Shown: positions 23,675-32,137 of the stretch, one piece after another
Layout: each line of letters opens with the position of its first letter
How positions within the stretch are numbered: the stretch's first letter is position 1
NCBI GenBank assembly: GCA_017398685.1
Contig: JAFQFH010000070.1
Coordinates: 1 to 35,104 of the forward strand
From: Oscillospiraceae bacterium
GTDB taxonomy: Bacteria; Bacillota; Clostridia; Oscillospirales; Oscillospiraceae
Length of the DNA: 35,104 nucleotides
Direction of reading: 5' to 3'
Notes under the pieces: generated by a model
Database searches by the model: none
What the model was told of the DNA's origin: nothing
Seen by the model: only the letters and a program-made list of their open reading frames with translations
Translations under genes and position numbers: made by a program

Positions 23675-25647
23675 GAAAAATCAAACAAAACCGACCTGGC
23701 GATATAATACTGAAACTGCTGACAAGCTTATTGCTTGCTCTGCTGATAGCCGGGTATTATTACGTTCACAGGCTCCTGTACGGAGATTTCTACTGCACGC
23801 TTAAAATGCCCGGGCTTATTTTTGTGATAAGCGCTACAGTCCTTTTTGTTTTCTTTCTTCTCGTAAAAAAACGCATCATCATTTCCACGGCGATGCTGGT
23901 TTTTATTATAATTGCCGCAAGCGTAACAATAAACACAGCATCAATGGAAATGGTGGAAAAAAACGATATATACAATGCCCCGGATACAAAGAGTGAGCTG
24001 TATTCGGGACGAAAGGTTCTTCTGATAACACCGCATCAGGACGATGAGATAAACCAGATGGGCGGCGTAATAGAGGAGCTTGTAAAATACGGCAGCCACA
24101 TTACGGTGGTATTCGGCACAAACGGCGACTATGACGATAATGCACAGCAAAGACTTGACGATGCGCAGCGAGCCCTTGAAGTGCTGGGTGTAAGCCGGGA
24201 AAATGTAATATTCCTCGGATATGGCGATAACTGGCAGGATGGACACCTTTGGGATGCAGCTGACAATGAGGTAAAAAAGTCCCACGCAGGCTACAGCAAA
24301 ACATATGCACCCCAGGGCTTCACTGTCTGGCGGGAAGGTAGGGACTATACAAAGGAAAACTATATAGAGGATATCCGTGACTGTATTCTGGAGGAAAAGG
24401 CAGATATAATATGCTGTGTGGACTATGACGAGCATGTGGATCACAGGGCATTGTCAATGGCTTTTGAAAAAGCGATGGCAGATATTCTGGCCAACACGGA
24501 TTACAGACCCCTTGTCCTCAAATCCTTTGCATATTCCACCGCATGGCAGGCGGATAAGGACTACTCCACCAGCGAAAACCTTGCTTCCACCCTGAACATC
24601 AACGGGCAGGAATACATGGTCGAAAACAATATTTATCTTTGGAAGGACAGGCTTCGTCTGCCGGTCAGTGCGTCATCCCTTTCCAGAGATATTGAAAACA
24701 GCCTCCTTTACAAAGCCCTGCTTGAGCATAGAGCCACCACATACATAGGCGAAATGGCAGCAGCCGTAATAAACTCGGATAAGGTGTTCTGGGAGAGAGA
24801 AACCGGGAGCCTGCTGTACGACAGCAAAATTGAAGTAAGCTCCGGTCAGGGTGAGAAGCTCAAGGACTTTGCGCTTTGCTATACCGACCAAGTTGAGCGG
24901 GAGCTGCCCACTCAGGGCACATGGACAGCCGACAGCGAAGATGAGCTGCCGACTGCAAAGCTGGTGCTGAAGGAGAAAGAGGATATAAAACGGATCTGTC
25001 TTTACGACAATCCCTCTTTTGAGCACGATGTGCTGAAAGTGTCAATAAAATTTGATGACGGCAGCGAGATCGTGTGCGGACCGCTCCTTCCGAACGGAAG
25101 CGCCACTGAGATAGTGGTGGATAAAAGCAATGTGGGAAGCTTTGAAGTACAAATTCTTGAAAAGAAAGGTGAAGAGGCGGGGCTGACAGAGATCGAGGCC
25201 TACAAAGACGAAAAAGAAAATGCCTTTCCCTTCATAAAAATCACGGACAGCGAGGGCTGCTTTGCTTACGACTGGCGCACACATGAAAAGATAAATACCT
25301 TTGACATATACAGCCCCGTAATAAGCGAAGCCCTAAGTGCGGAAAACTATGTCCTTCAACTGAGCAACAAAAAATGTGACGGCGAAATCAGCGACGGGAA
25401 AATCACTGTCAAATGCCCGGAAGGCGAAAGATGCACCGTGACCGTCACCCACAAAACCAGCGGCCTTGAGGATGCAATAGAGCTCTGGCATCCCGGGCGT
25501 GTGCAACAGCAAATGCTGGATAAGGGAAACTACCTTCTGGAAACCTTGAAATTAAACTATTATCACCAGATGATGACCGGTGGAAGCATAAAAAATGAAG
25601 GAATCTGGTCTGCGGCAATCGGTCTGGCCCTGGAAAAGATGATATAG
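23671..25647 (+). CDS. Membrane-anchored PIG-L/LmbE-family deacetylase
   Basis: A 658-residue protein starting at a GTG that overlaps the GNAT stop. Three membrane helices (about 13-32, 46-65, 68-87) after a basic N-terminus predict that the rest is outside the cell. The PIG-L domain (about 110-380) has TPHQDDE (120-126; classical PHPDDE) and DEHVDHRA (253-260), giving the zinc ligands H122, D125 and H255 or H258. Family members are zinc N-deacetylases of N-acetylglucosamine groups. The C-terminal 260 residues look like beta-rich accessory domains. The last 101 codons (25342-25644) are repeated in degraded form just downstream. Probably modifies a surface glycan or lipid-linked sugar. Confidence 0.8.
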   Translation: MRKIKQNRPGDIILKLLTSLLLALLIAGYYYVHRLLYGDFYCTLKMPGLIFVISATVLFVFFLLVKKRIIISTAMLVFIIIAASVTINTASMEMVEKNDIYNAPDTKSELYSGRKVLLITPHQDDEINQMGGVIEELVKYGSHITVVFGTNGDYDDNAQQRLDDAQRALEVLGVSRENVIFLGYGDNWQDGHLWDAADNEVKKSHAGYSKTYAPQGFTVWREGRDYTKENYIEDIRDCILEEKADIICCVDYDEHVDHRALSMAFEKAMADILANTDYRPLVLKSFAYSTAWQADKDYSTSENLASTLNINGQEYMVENNIYLWKDRLRLPVSASSLSRDIENSLLYKALLEHRATTYIGEMAAAVINSDKVFWERETGSLLYDSKIEVSSGQGEKLKDFALCYTDQVERELPTQGTWTADSEDELPTAKLVLKEKEDIKRICLYDNPSFEHDVLKVSIKFDDGSEIVCGPLLPNGSATEIVVDKSNVGSFEVQILEKKGEEAGLTEIEAYKDEKENAFPFIKITDSEGCFAYDWRTHEKINTFDIYSPVISEALSAENYVLQLSNKKCDGEISDGKITVKCPEGERCTVTVTHKTSGLEDAIELWHPGRVQQQMLDKGNYLLETLKLNYYHQMMTGGSIKNEGIWSAAIGLALEKMI

Positions 25648-26008
25648 AAGCAATCTTAGTCTTTACACTCTGGGCATTGAAGATGCAATCGGCCCGGAAA
25701 ACTATACACTGAAAGTGGATAACCCGGAGTGCAGCGCCGAATTTACCCAGAATGGCATCAGCCTGTACTGTCCCCGGGGAGAAAGCTGCATCCTGACACT
25801 CAGCCACAGGGAAAGCGGAGAATATGACAGCATAAGAGTGTACTGCATGAAAACTGGCGAAAAACTGCGCAGCAGCATTCTTTACACTGTATTCAACAAG
25901 TATCAGGACAGCCTTGACGAGCAGATGCGCCGCTTCGGCTGGGTGGAAATTTACAGCGGGCTGGGCTCGCTGGTGATGCTTGCAATTGCCAATGTGAAAG
26001 GCATATGA
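25646..26008 (+). pseudogene. C-terminal remnant of a second PIG-L-family protein
   Basis: The open frame reads NLSLYTLGIEDAIGPENY and onward to the stop at 26006-26008 and aligns over its full length with the end of the preceding deacetylase: ENY at 25697 matches ENY at 25342, and both run about 101-103 residues to their stops without large gaps. Shared wording includes CPRGESC versus CPEGERC. There is no upstream catalytic part and no ribosome binding site; the only possible start is a GTG at 25715. It is best explained as what is left of a tandem paralogue after deletion of its front part. Confidence 0.75.
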
Positions 26009-26108
26009 ACGGCAGGCATTCATCAAACGCTCCATCCATAGAGAACAAAACTCTCAAAAGCTTCGCCTGAGGCGACTGAAACCGGGCTTTTTATCAGCTG
26101 TCCGGCCT

Positions 26109-26114
26109 TATAAT
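26109..26114 (+). promoter_or_regulatory. -10 box immediately upstream of mfd
   Basis: A perfect TATAAT ends seven bases before the mfd ATG, so the expected transcript start is at or one base before the start codon. The -35 (about 26086-26091, T-rich) is weak. Confidence 0.4.
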
Positions 26115-26121
26115 AGAAACT

Positions 26122-29100
26122 ATGGAACTTCTCGTAAAACAAATACTGACCAATAAGGAAGCTGCCGCCCTCCCCGGTCTTCTGGAGAGCGGAGGGCTTC
26201 CTGCGCTCATTTCCGGACTTTCTCCGGTGCACAGGGCCAATCTGGCCGCAGCTCTCAGCTATGAAACGGGCCGTTCCCTTTTCGTCATCTGTCCGGATGA
26301 CTCCTCTGCCGAAAGCTTTGCAAGGGACGCTTCCGCCATGCTCAATCAAGAGCATAAGCTACTTTTGATGCGGGACTTTACCTTCCATCCCACGGAGGCT
26401 GCCTCCCGCCAGCAGGAGCAAAAGCGTATTGCTGCACTCTACGCTCTCAGCCGGGGTGAAAGCCCGGTGACCGTGGCCTCTGTGTCGGGCCTTATGCAAA
26501 GGTGCATTCCAAAGGAGAGACTGTCAGACTGCGCCATCAGCCTTGAATGTGGCGGCAGCTACGACATTGAGGAGATAGAAGGAAAGCTTGTCCGCAGCGG
26601 CTATGTAAAGGCCGAGCAGGTGGAGGGCGCAGGCCAGTTTGCACGCCGCGGCGGCATACTGGACTTTTACTCCCCAAGAGAGCACGCCCCTGTGCGCATG
26701 GAGTTCTGGGGCGATGAGATAGACTCAATGGGCTATTTTGACATCTCCACCCAGCGTAGGGAGGAGAATATAGACCGCTGCACCATCCTGCCCGCCGCCG
26801 AGAGTCTGCCATCCCTGGCCGAGGACGGTACAGAGGGGCTGGCCCAGAGACTTGAGGATTACGCGGCCAGATACGCCAGAAAACGGAGCAGTGAGAACGC
26901 CGCAGCCATGGCCGCCCAGCTTCGCTCCGATGCGGAAAAGCTCAGAAACGGCCTTGTCATGTCCGATGCGGACAGGCTTCTGCCCTTTATCTACCCCGCC
27001 GCCTGCGGCCTTGACTATATCCCGGAGGATGCCATCGTCTTTTTCGACCAGCCCAAGCGCTGCGCCGAGCGGGCCAGAGACTATACGAAGCAGCTGAGCG
27101 AGGACATAAAGGAGCAGCAGCGAAGAGCCAGAATAAGCTCCTCTGCCGACTACTTTGCCATAGGCTTTGATGCGCTCATAAAGCGCCTTGCAGACTTTCC
27201 GGTCTACATGTCCGACGCATTTGCTCTCGGTCAGCCGCCTCTTGCCCCCAAATCCCTCACCAGTCTCTTTGCAAAGCAGCTGCCCTCCTACGCGGGCAAC
27301 GCCCAGAGCGCAAGCGAGGACGTGAAGCTCTATATAAAACAGGGCCACAGAGTTGTGGTACTGGCAGGGGACGAGCGCCGCGCCGGGGTATTGAAGGACT
27401 TTTTTGAAAAAGAGGGGATAAAGAGCAGCTTTTCCGCCTCTCTCGACAGCCTGCCGGACTACGGGCAGGTGCTTATCGGCATAGGCGCCATTTCCGCCGG
27501 CATGGAGTACCCGGGCATACGGCTGACCGTGCTCACCGACGCCCAGCTTATAAGAAAAAGCTCAAAAAAGAGCGCTAAGCGCAAGCTGGGGCCGGACAGA
27601 AAACGCATAGACTCCTGCGCAGACCTTACCGTGGGTGACTACGTTGTACATGAAAACCACGGCATAGGCCGATTTGCCGGCATTGCCAAGATGCAGGTGG
27701 ACGGCTTTGAAAAGGACTATATAAAGATAAGCTACGCCGGCTCCGACTGCCTGTATGTGCCTGCAACCCAGCTGGACATGGTGTCCAAGTACACCGGTGG
27801 CGGCGAGGACCGGGTGGTAAAGCTCAGCAAGATGGGCGGGGCGGAATGGGCCAAGACCCGCAGCCGCGCCAAGAAAGCCGCCAAGGACATGGCGGAAAAG
27901 CTCATCACCCTCTACGCCCAGCGCCAGCGCATCCCCGGCCACGCCTTCGCGCCCGACAGCCAGTGGCAGACCGAGTTTGAGGAAAACTTCGGCTACACGG
28001 AGACGGACGATCAGCTGAGATGCGTGGCGGAGATAAAAAGGGATATGGAGTCCACCGTCCCCATGGACAGGCTCCTCTGCGGCGATGTGGGCTTTGGCAA
28101 GACGGAGGTTGCCCTTCGTGCCGTAATGAAATGCGTGCTGGACGGTAAGCAGGCGGCGATCCTTGTACCCACCACGGTGCTTGCCCAGCAGCACTACCAG
28201 ACAGCTATCCAGCGCTTTTTCGGCTTCCCCGTGAATATTGCGGTTTTAAGCCGCTTCAAAACCGGCAGCCAGTACACCAAAACATTGGCAGACCTGCGTT
28301 CCGGCGCCTGCGACCTTGTGATAGGCACCCACAGGCTCCTCTCCAAGGACGTGGAGTTTAAAAACCTTGGCCTTCTGGTGGTGGACGAGGAGCAGCGCTT
28401 TGGCGTAAGCCACAAGGAGCATATAAAGGAGATGAGCCACGGGGTGGATGTGCTGACCCTGTCGGCAACTCCCATACCCCGCACCCTCAACATGGCCATG
28501 TCCGGCATCCGGGATATGTCCACCATCGAAGAGCCACCGGAGGACAGACTCCCCGTGCAGACCTTCGTCATGGAGCATGACTGGGACGTGATAGCCGATG
28601 CCATCCGCCGGGAGATACAGCGGGGCGGGCAGGTGTACTATCTGCACAACAGGGTGGAGGACATAGAGCGCACGGCCTCCCGCCTTAAAAAGCTTCTGGA
28701 GGAGAGCGACATATCCATCGCCGTGGCCCACGGCAAGATGGACAAGAACACCCTTGCCTCCGTCATGGAGAGCATGTCCTCGGGCGAGGTGCAGCTTCTT
28801 GTCTGCACCACCATCATCGAAACCGGCATCGACATCCCCAATGTAAATACCCTCATAATTGAGGATGCGGACAAGCTGGGTCTTGCCCAGCTCCACCAGA
28901 TACGCGGGCGCGTAGGCCGCTCAACGAGAAGAGCCTCCGCCTATCTCACCTTCCGCCGGGACAAGAGTCTTTCGGAGATTGCGGAAAAGCGGCTCAACGC
29001 CATACGGGACTTTGCCCAGTTCGGCTCCGGCTTCAAGATCGCCATGCGCGACCTTGAGATTCGCGGTGCGGGAAATCTGCTGGGTGCGGAGCAGTCAGGC

Positions 29101-29640
29101 CACATGGTGGATGTGGGCTATGATATGTATATGAAGCTTTTGTCGGAAGCTGTGCTGGAGGCAAGGGGCATTCCCCAGCCACCCAGAGCCGAGTGCTCGG
29201 CAGACCTTGCCGTGGCCGCCAATATACCCGACCGCTATATCCCGTCCTCCGAGCAGCGCATGGATATCTACCGGCGCATCGCCCTCATCCGCACGGAGGA
29301 GGAGGCGGACGATCTCACAGACGAGCTCATAGACCGCTTCGGCGAGCCGCCACCGGGTGTCAACGCCCTTATCCACGTAGCTTTGCTCCGGGGCGAGGCA
29401 GGGAAGGCGGGCATTACAGACATTTCCCAGAAGGGCGGATATCTTCGCTTCACCGTGGCGGACTTTGACATGGAAAAGGTGTCAAGGCTCTATAATCTGC
29501 CTGAATACACCGCCAGACTCCGCGTGGAGGCCGGCAGCAAGCCCTGTCTGAGCCTTAAGGTCAAAAGCAAAAACCGGGTCATAGACGAGGCCCGTCGCTT
29601 TGTGGCTTATTGGGGCGAAAAGCCGGAAGATAATGAATAA
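26122..29640 (+). CDS. mfd: Transcription-repair coupling factor Mfd
   Basis: ATP-dependent translocase that removes stalled RNA polymerase and recruits UvrA. The 1172-residue length is typical. Domains in order: UvrB-like N-terminal module with QFARRGGILDFYSP and MEFWGDEIDSM (about 170-205), RNA-polymerase-interacting CarD-like domain (ADLTVGDYVVHENHGIGRF, from about 498), RecA-like helicase domains with Walker A GDVGFGKTE (near 655), the DEEQ box VVDEEQRF (near 754) and SATPIPRTL, and the C-terminal TRCF domain with EQSGHMVDVGYDMY (near 990). No ribosome binding site precedes the ATG; a -10 box seven bases upstream suggests a leaderless mRNA. Confidence 0.97.
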   Translation: MELLVKQILTNKEAAALPGLLESGGLPALISGLSPVHRANLAAALSYETGRSLFVICPDDSSAESFARDASAMLNQEHKLLLMRDFTFHPTEAASRQQEQKRIAALYALSRGESPVTVASVSGLMQRCIPKERLSDCAISLECGGSYDIEEIEGKLVRSGYVKAEQVEGAGQFARRGGILDFYSPREHAPVRMEFWGDEIDSMGYFDISTQRREENIDRCTILPAAESLPSLAEDGTEGLAQRLEDYAARYARKRSSENAAAMAAQLRSDAEKLRNGLVMSDADRLLPFIYPAACGLDYIPEDAIVFFDQPKRCAERARDYTKQLSEDIKEQQRRARISSSADYFAIGFDALIKRLADFPVYMSDAFALGQPPLAPKSLTSLFAKQLPSYAGNAQSASEDVKLYIKQGHRVVVLAGDERRAGVLKDFFEKEGIKSSFSASLDSLPDYGQVLIGIGAISAGMEYPGIRLTVLTDAQLIRKSSKKSAKRKLGPDRKRIDSCADLTVGDYVVHENHGIGRFAGIAKMQVDGFEKDYIKISYAGSDCLYVPATQLDMVSKYTGGGEDRVVKLSKMGGAEWAKTRSRAKKAAKDMAEKLITLYAQRQRIPGHAFAPDSQWQTEFEENFGYTETDDQLRCVAEIKRDMESTVPMDRLLCGDVGFGKTEVALRAVMKCVLDGKQAAILVPTTVLAQQHYQTAIQRFFGFPVNIAVLSRFKTGSQYTKTLADLRSGACDLVIGTHRLLSKDVEFKNLGLLVVDEEQRFGVSHKEHIKEMSHGVDVLTLSATPIPRTLNMAMSGIRDMSTIEEPPEDRLPVQTFVMEHDWDVIADAIRREIQRGGQVYYLHNRVEDIERTASRLKKLLEESDISIAVAHGKMDKNTLASVMESMSSGEVQLLVCTTIIETGIDIPNVNTLIIEDADKLGLAQLHQIRGRVGRSTRRASAYLTFRRDKSLSEIAEKRLNAIRDFAQFGSGFKIAMRDLEIRGAGNLLGAEQSGHMVDVGYDMYMKLLSEAVLEARGIPQPPRAECSADLAVAANIPDRYIPSSEQRMDIYRRIALIRTEEEADDLTDELIDRFGEPPPGVNALIHVALLRGEAGKAGITDISQKGGYLRFTVADFDMEKVSRLYNLPEYTARLRVEAGSKPCLSLKVKSKNRVIDEARRFVAYWGEKPEDNE

Positions 29641-29663
29641 TCGGTGAATTATTGTAAAACGGC

Positions 29664-29692
29664 TTGTTAAAATGCGGCCCGGATGATATATT
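29664..29692 (+). promoter_or_regulatory. Sigma-A promoter of the peptidyl-prolyl isomerase gene
   Basis: TTGTTA (29664-29669) and TATATT (29687-29692) are 17 bp apart, about 63 bp before the start codon at 29756. No terminator was seen between mfd and this promoter. Confidence 0.5.
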
Positions 29693-29755
29693 TCAAGTTG
29701 GTTTTGTGGTCCATCCCGCTTTGGACCAAGCAAATAGAGGAAAGAAGGAAACAAA

Positions 29756-30970
29756 ATGAAGAAGTTTTTTGCACTGCTTCTGGTGCTGTGCCTGGCCTTT
29801 GCAGGCATTATCACTTACGTTAGCTACACTCCCATGCCCATCGCCGATGAGGTCGCTCTGGAAAGCGCCCCCGCCTACGAGGGTGAGACTGCCGGCGAAG
29901 AGCCCGCCGCAGAGGAAGCCGCCGCTCCCTCCTACAGAGGTCTGGACTATGAGGCAATTCTGGCCCTGCACAACGATGAGGAGATCATAGGCTCCGTCAA
30001 CGGCCGCGACGTGACATGGAGAGAGTATTTCTACTGGTTTTTCATGCAGGCCAACCAGATAGACAACATGGCCATTACCTACGGCATCGATCCCGACTGG
30101 AGCGAGATGGCCACTGAGGATATGAATCTTTCCCAGATGGTCCTTGAGAATGCCGCCTATATGGTCCGTCAGCTGGATGCCATAGAGCTTTACTCCAAGG
30201 AAAACGGCGTTGAGCTGACCGAGGAGGACATAGAGACTGTTGCCCAGCAGATAGAGAGCGAGAAGACCCAGATTCTGGGCGAAGGCGCCACCGATGAAGA
30301 ATTCAACGCAAAGCTTGAGGAGCTGCATATGTCCAGAGAGATGTATGAAAAGGTCCTCAACACCAACGCCCTCATTGAGCGCGGCTTTACCGAGCTCTAC
30401 GGAGAAAACGGCGAGAAGGTTGACGAGGCCGATGTTGTCGCCTACCTTGCCGACCAGGGCTACATGAGCGCCCACCACATCCTCATCATGAGCATCGACC
30501 CCGCCACCGGCATGAAGCTGGACGAGGCCGCCATTGAGGAAAGCCGCGCCCAGGCCGAGGCTCTGGCAGAGGAGCTTCAGGCCATCGAAAACGATGAAGA
30601 ACGTCTGGTGCGCTTCAACGAGCTGAAGGCAGAATTCTGCGACGATACCGGCAAGGCCGCCTATCCCGACGGCTACACCTACACCGCCGGCACCATGTAC
30701 CCCGAGTTTGAGGCAGCCTGCCTTGCTCAGGAGGCCTATCAGGTGTCCGACGTGGTGGAGACCGGCGTTGGCTTCCACATTATTATGACCCTGCCTCTGG
30801 ATGCAGACGCTCTGGTGTTCTCCGCATCCGGCAATCCCAGCGTGGCCCGCTCCCTCTATGCCGAGGCTGATTATAATCAGGCCCTTGCCGACAAGATCGA
30901 CAGCGTCACATTTGAGTACGCCGAGGACTTTGAGCAGTTCTATCTGGGCGACTTTGAAAACGTAAAGTAA
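29756..30970 (+). CDS. Exported parvulin-type peptidyl-prolyl isomerase
   Basis: A 404-residue SurA/PrsA-like foldase. It has an N-terminal signal or anchor segment (KKFFALLLVLCLAFAGIITYV), then an acidic Ala/Glu/Pro-rich linker (about 30-60), a SurA-like helical domain (about 70-220) and a parvulin (PPIC) domain beginning SAHHILIM (near 238) and ending GVGFHIIMTL (near 340). No lipobox is present: the only cysteine in the signal is preceded by Leu-Val-Leu, so it is not a classical PrsA lipoprotein. The sequence is very acidic. GGAAAGAAGG lies just upstream of the ATG. It has its own promoter and a strong terminator; client proteins are unknown. Confidence 0.85.
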   Translation: MKKFFALLLVLCLAFAGIITYVSYTPMPIADEVALESAPAYEGETAGEEPAAEEAAAPSYRGLDYEAILALHNDEEIIGSVNGRDVTWREYFYWFFMQANQIDNMAITYGIDPDWSEMATEDMNLSQMVLENAAYMVRQLDAIELYSKENGVELTEEDIETVAQQIESEKTQILGEGATDEEFNAKLEELHMSREMYEKVLNTNALIERGFTELYGENGEKVDEADVVAYLADQGYMSAHHILIMSIDPATGMKLDEAAIEESRAQAEALAEELQAIENDEERLVRFNELKAEFCDDTGKAAYPDGYTYTAGTMYPEFEAACLAQEAYQVSDVVETGVGFHIIMTLPLDADALVFSASGNPSVARSLYAEADYNQALADKIDSVTFEYAEDFEQFYLGDFENVK

Positions 30971-30988
30971 GCAGATATAACCAGACCA

Positions 30989-31016
30989 AGCAGCCGCTTC
31001 AATGCGGCTGCTTTTT
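30989..31016 (+). terminator. Terminator of the isomerase gene
   Basis: A perfect 9-bp GC-rich stem (30989-30997 with 31004-31012) followed by a T run. It overlaps the end of the convergent gerAB and may weakly terminate that operon too. Confidence 0.88.
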
Positions 31017-32137
31017 CATATTCTTTTCAGAACCCTACCTATTATATATACTGCGGGCAAAAGCAAAAGAGCCACCAGAAGGTTTACTCCGGGGATTATC
31101 TGCCTTGACCACAGCTCCAGAGACTCAGGTTCTCTTGCAAAAAGGCAGCCCACCAAAACGGCGCCCGTACCGCAAAGCCATATGACCCAGCGGCCGTGTG
31201 AAAAATCAAAGAGCTTTTCGCCCTTATACTCGGCCTGACGGCCCAGCACAAGGCGAAAGGCGTGCTGGGCTGCGTGCAGGCAAAGGGAGATCAAAATAAA
31301 ATCGGAGAATATCCACAGCGACACCACCAAGGCCTCCACACGCTCAAGAGAGCGGAAGAACACCAGATTTCGCACAAGGGCAAAAAATGGCTGACTGAGC
31401 CGTGTGGTCAGCTCGTGGCCGAAGGCGCCGATTATATCGGTGTTCAACCAGAAAAGCAGCGCCAGCACGGAGACGGCCCACAAAGAAAGCCGCAGAAAAA
31501 GCCTTTCACCCTCCAGCTCATAGCCGTTCAGAAAAAAACACATATAAACGGACACACAGCCAACGCCCAGAGCTGCAAGGCTGCCTTTTATACAGCCCTC
31601 GCACTCAAAAACAGTCAGCGGCAGTAGATTGTCCTTTCTCACCGTCACAAGGGCAAAGCTCAAAACCAGTACCAGCACGGCCAGCACAGCAGGCTTGATT
31701 ATCTTTGCCGAACGCACAAGCGTCCTTTCCGCGCCAAGGGCTGCAAACAAGCCCAAAATGCCCATGCTGATGATGAAAAGGGCGGCGGAGGAGTTGGGGT
31801 AGATGGTGGTAATTATCCTCACCGCACCGGAGCGGAGCATAAAGCCGCCGTAGATCATAAACCAGAAGCCAAGGGCGGCAAGCACCAGTCTGCCCCAGAA
31901 GCCCCCCAGTGAGCGCAGCGTAAGTTCAGCCAGACCCTCGCCGTCCTGACGTCTCTTTAAAAAGCGGCTAATAAAATACATATATAATAGAAGCATAGGC
32001 AAGGCCAGCGGAACCGACACCCACGCCGCCCTGCCTGCAAGCTCCGCCGTACCCGAGGGCACCAGCCTCAGGGCGGGGGAGAGGAAGAAAACCGTGGCCA
32101 GCGGCAGAAGCTGCCTCAGATTGTAGGAATATTTCAT
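31016..32137 (-). CDS. gerAB: Germinant receptor permease subunit GerAB
   Basis: Spore germination permease of the amino acid/polyamine transporter-like GerAB/YndE family, 373 residues with about ten membrane helices. It opens with MKYSYNLRQLLPLATVFFLS and has LRSGAVRIITTIYPNSS around the third and fourth helices. In the spore inner membrane this subunit takes part in germinant recognition. Its start overlaps the gerAC stop by four bases (ATGA). Here it is the last gene of the operon, while the Bacillus gerA order is A-B-C. Confidence 0.88.
   Translation of the reverse strand: MKYSYNLRQLLPLATVFFLSPALRLVPSGTAELAGRAAWVSVPLALPMLLLYMYFISRFLKRRQDGEGLAELTLRSLGGFWGRLVLAALGFWFMIYGGFMLRSGAVRIITTIYPNSSAALFIISMGILGLFAALGAERTLVRSAKIIKPAVLAVLVLVLSFALVTVRKDNLLPLTVFECEGCIKGSLAALGVGCVSVYMCFFLNGYELEGERLFLRLSLWAVSVLALLFWLNTDIIGAFGHELTTRLSQPFFALVRNLVFFRSLERVEALVVSLWIFSDFILISLCLHAAQHAFRLVLGRQAEYKGEKLFDFSHGRWVIWLCGTGAVLVGCLFAREPESLELWSRQIIPGVNLLVALLLLPAVYIIGRVLKRI

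Noticed and set aside
26050-26110. Intrinsic terminator between the deacetylase remnant and mfd
   Set aside because: Only a 5-bp stem (TCGCC/GGCGA) without a T run is present.
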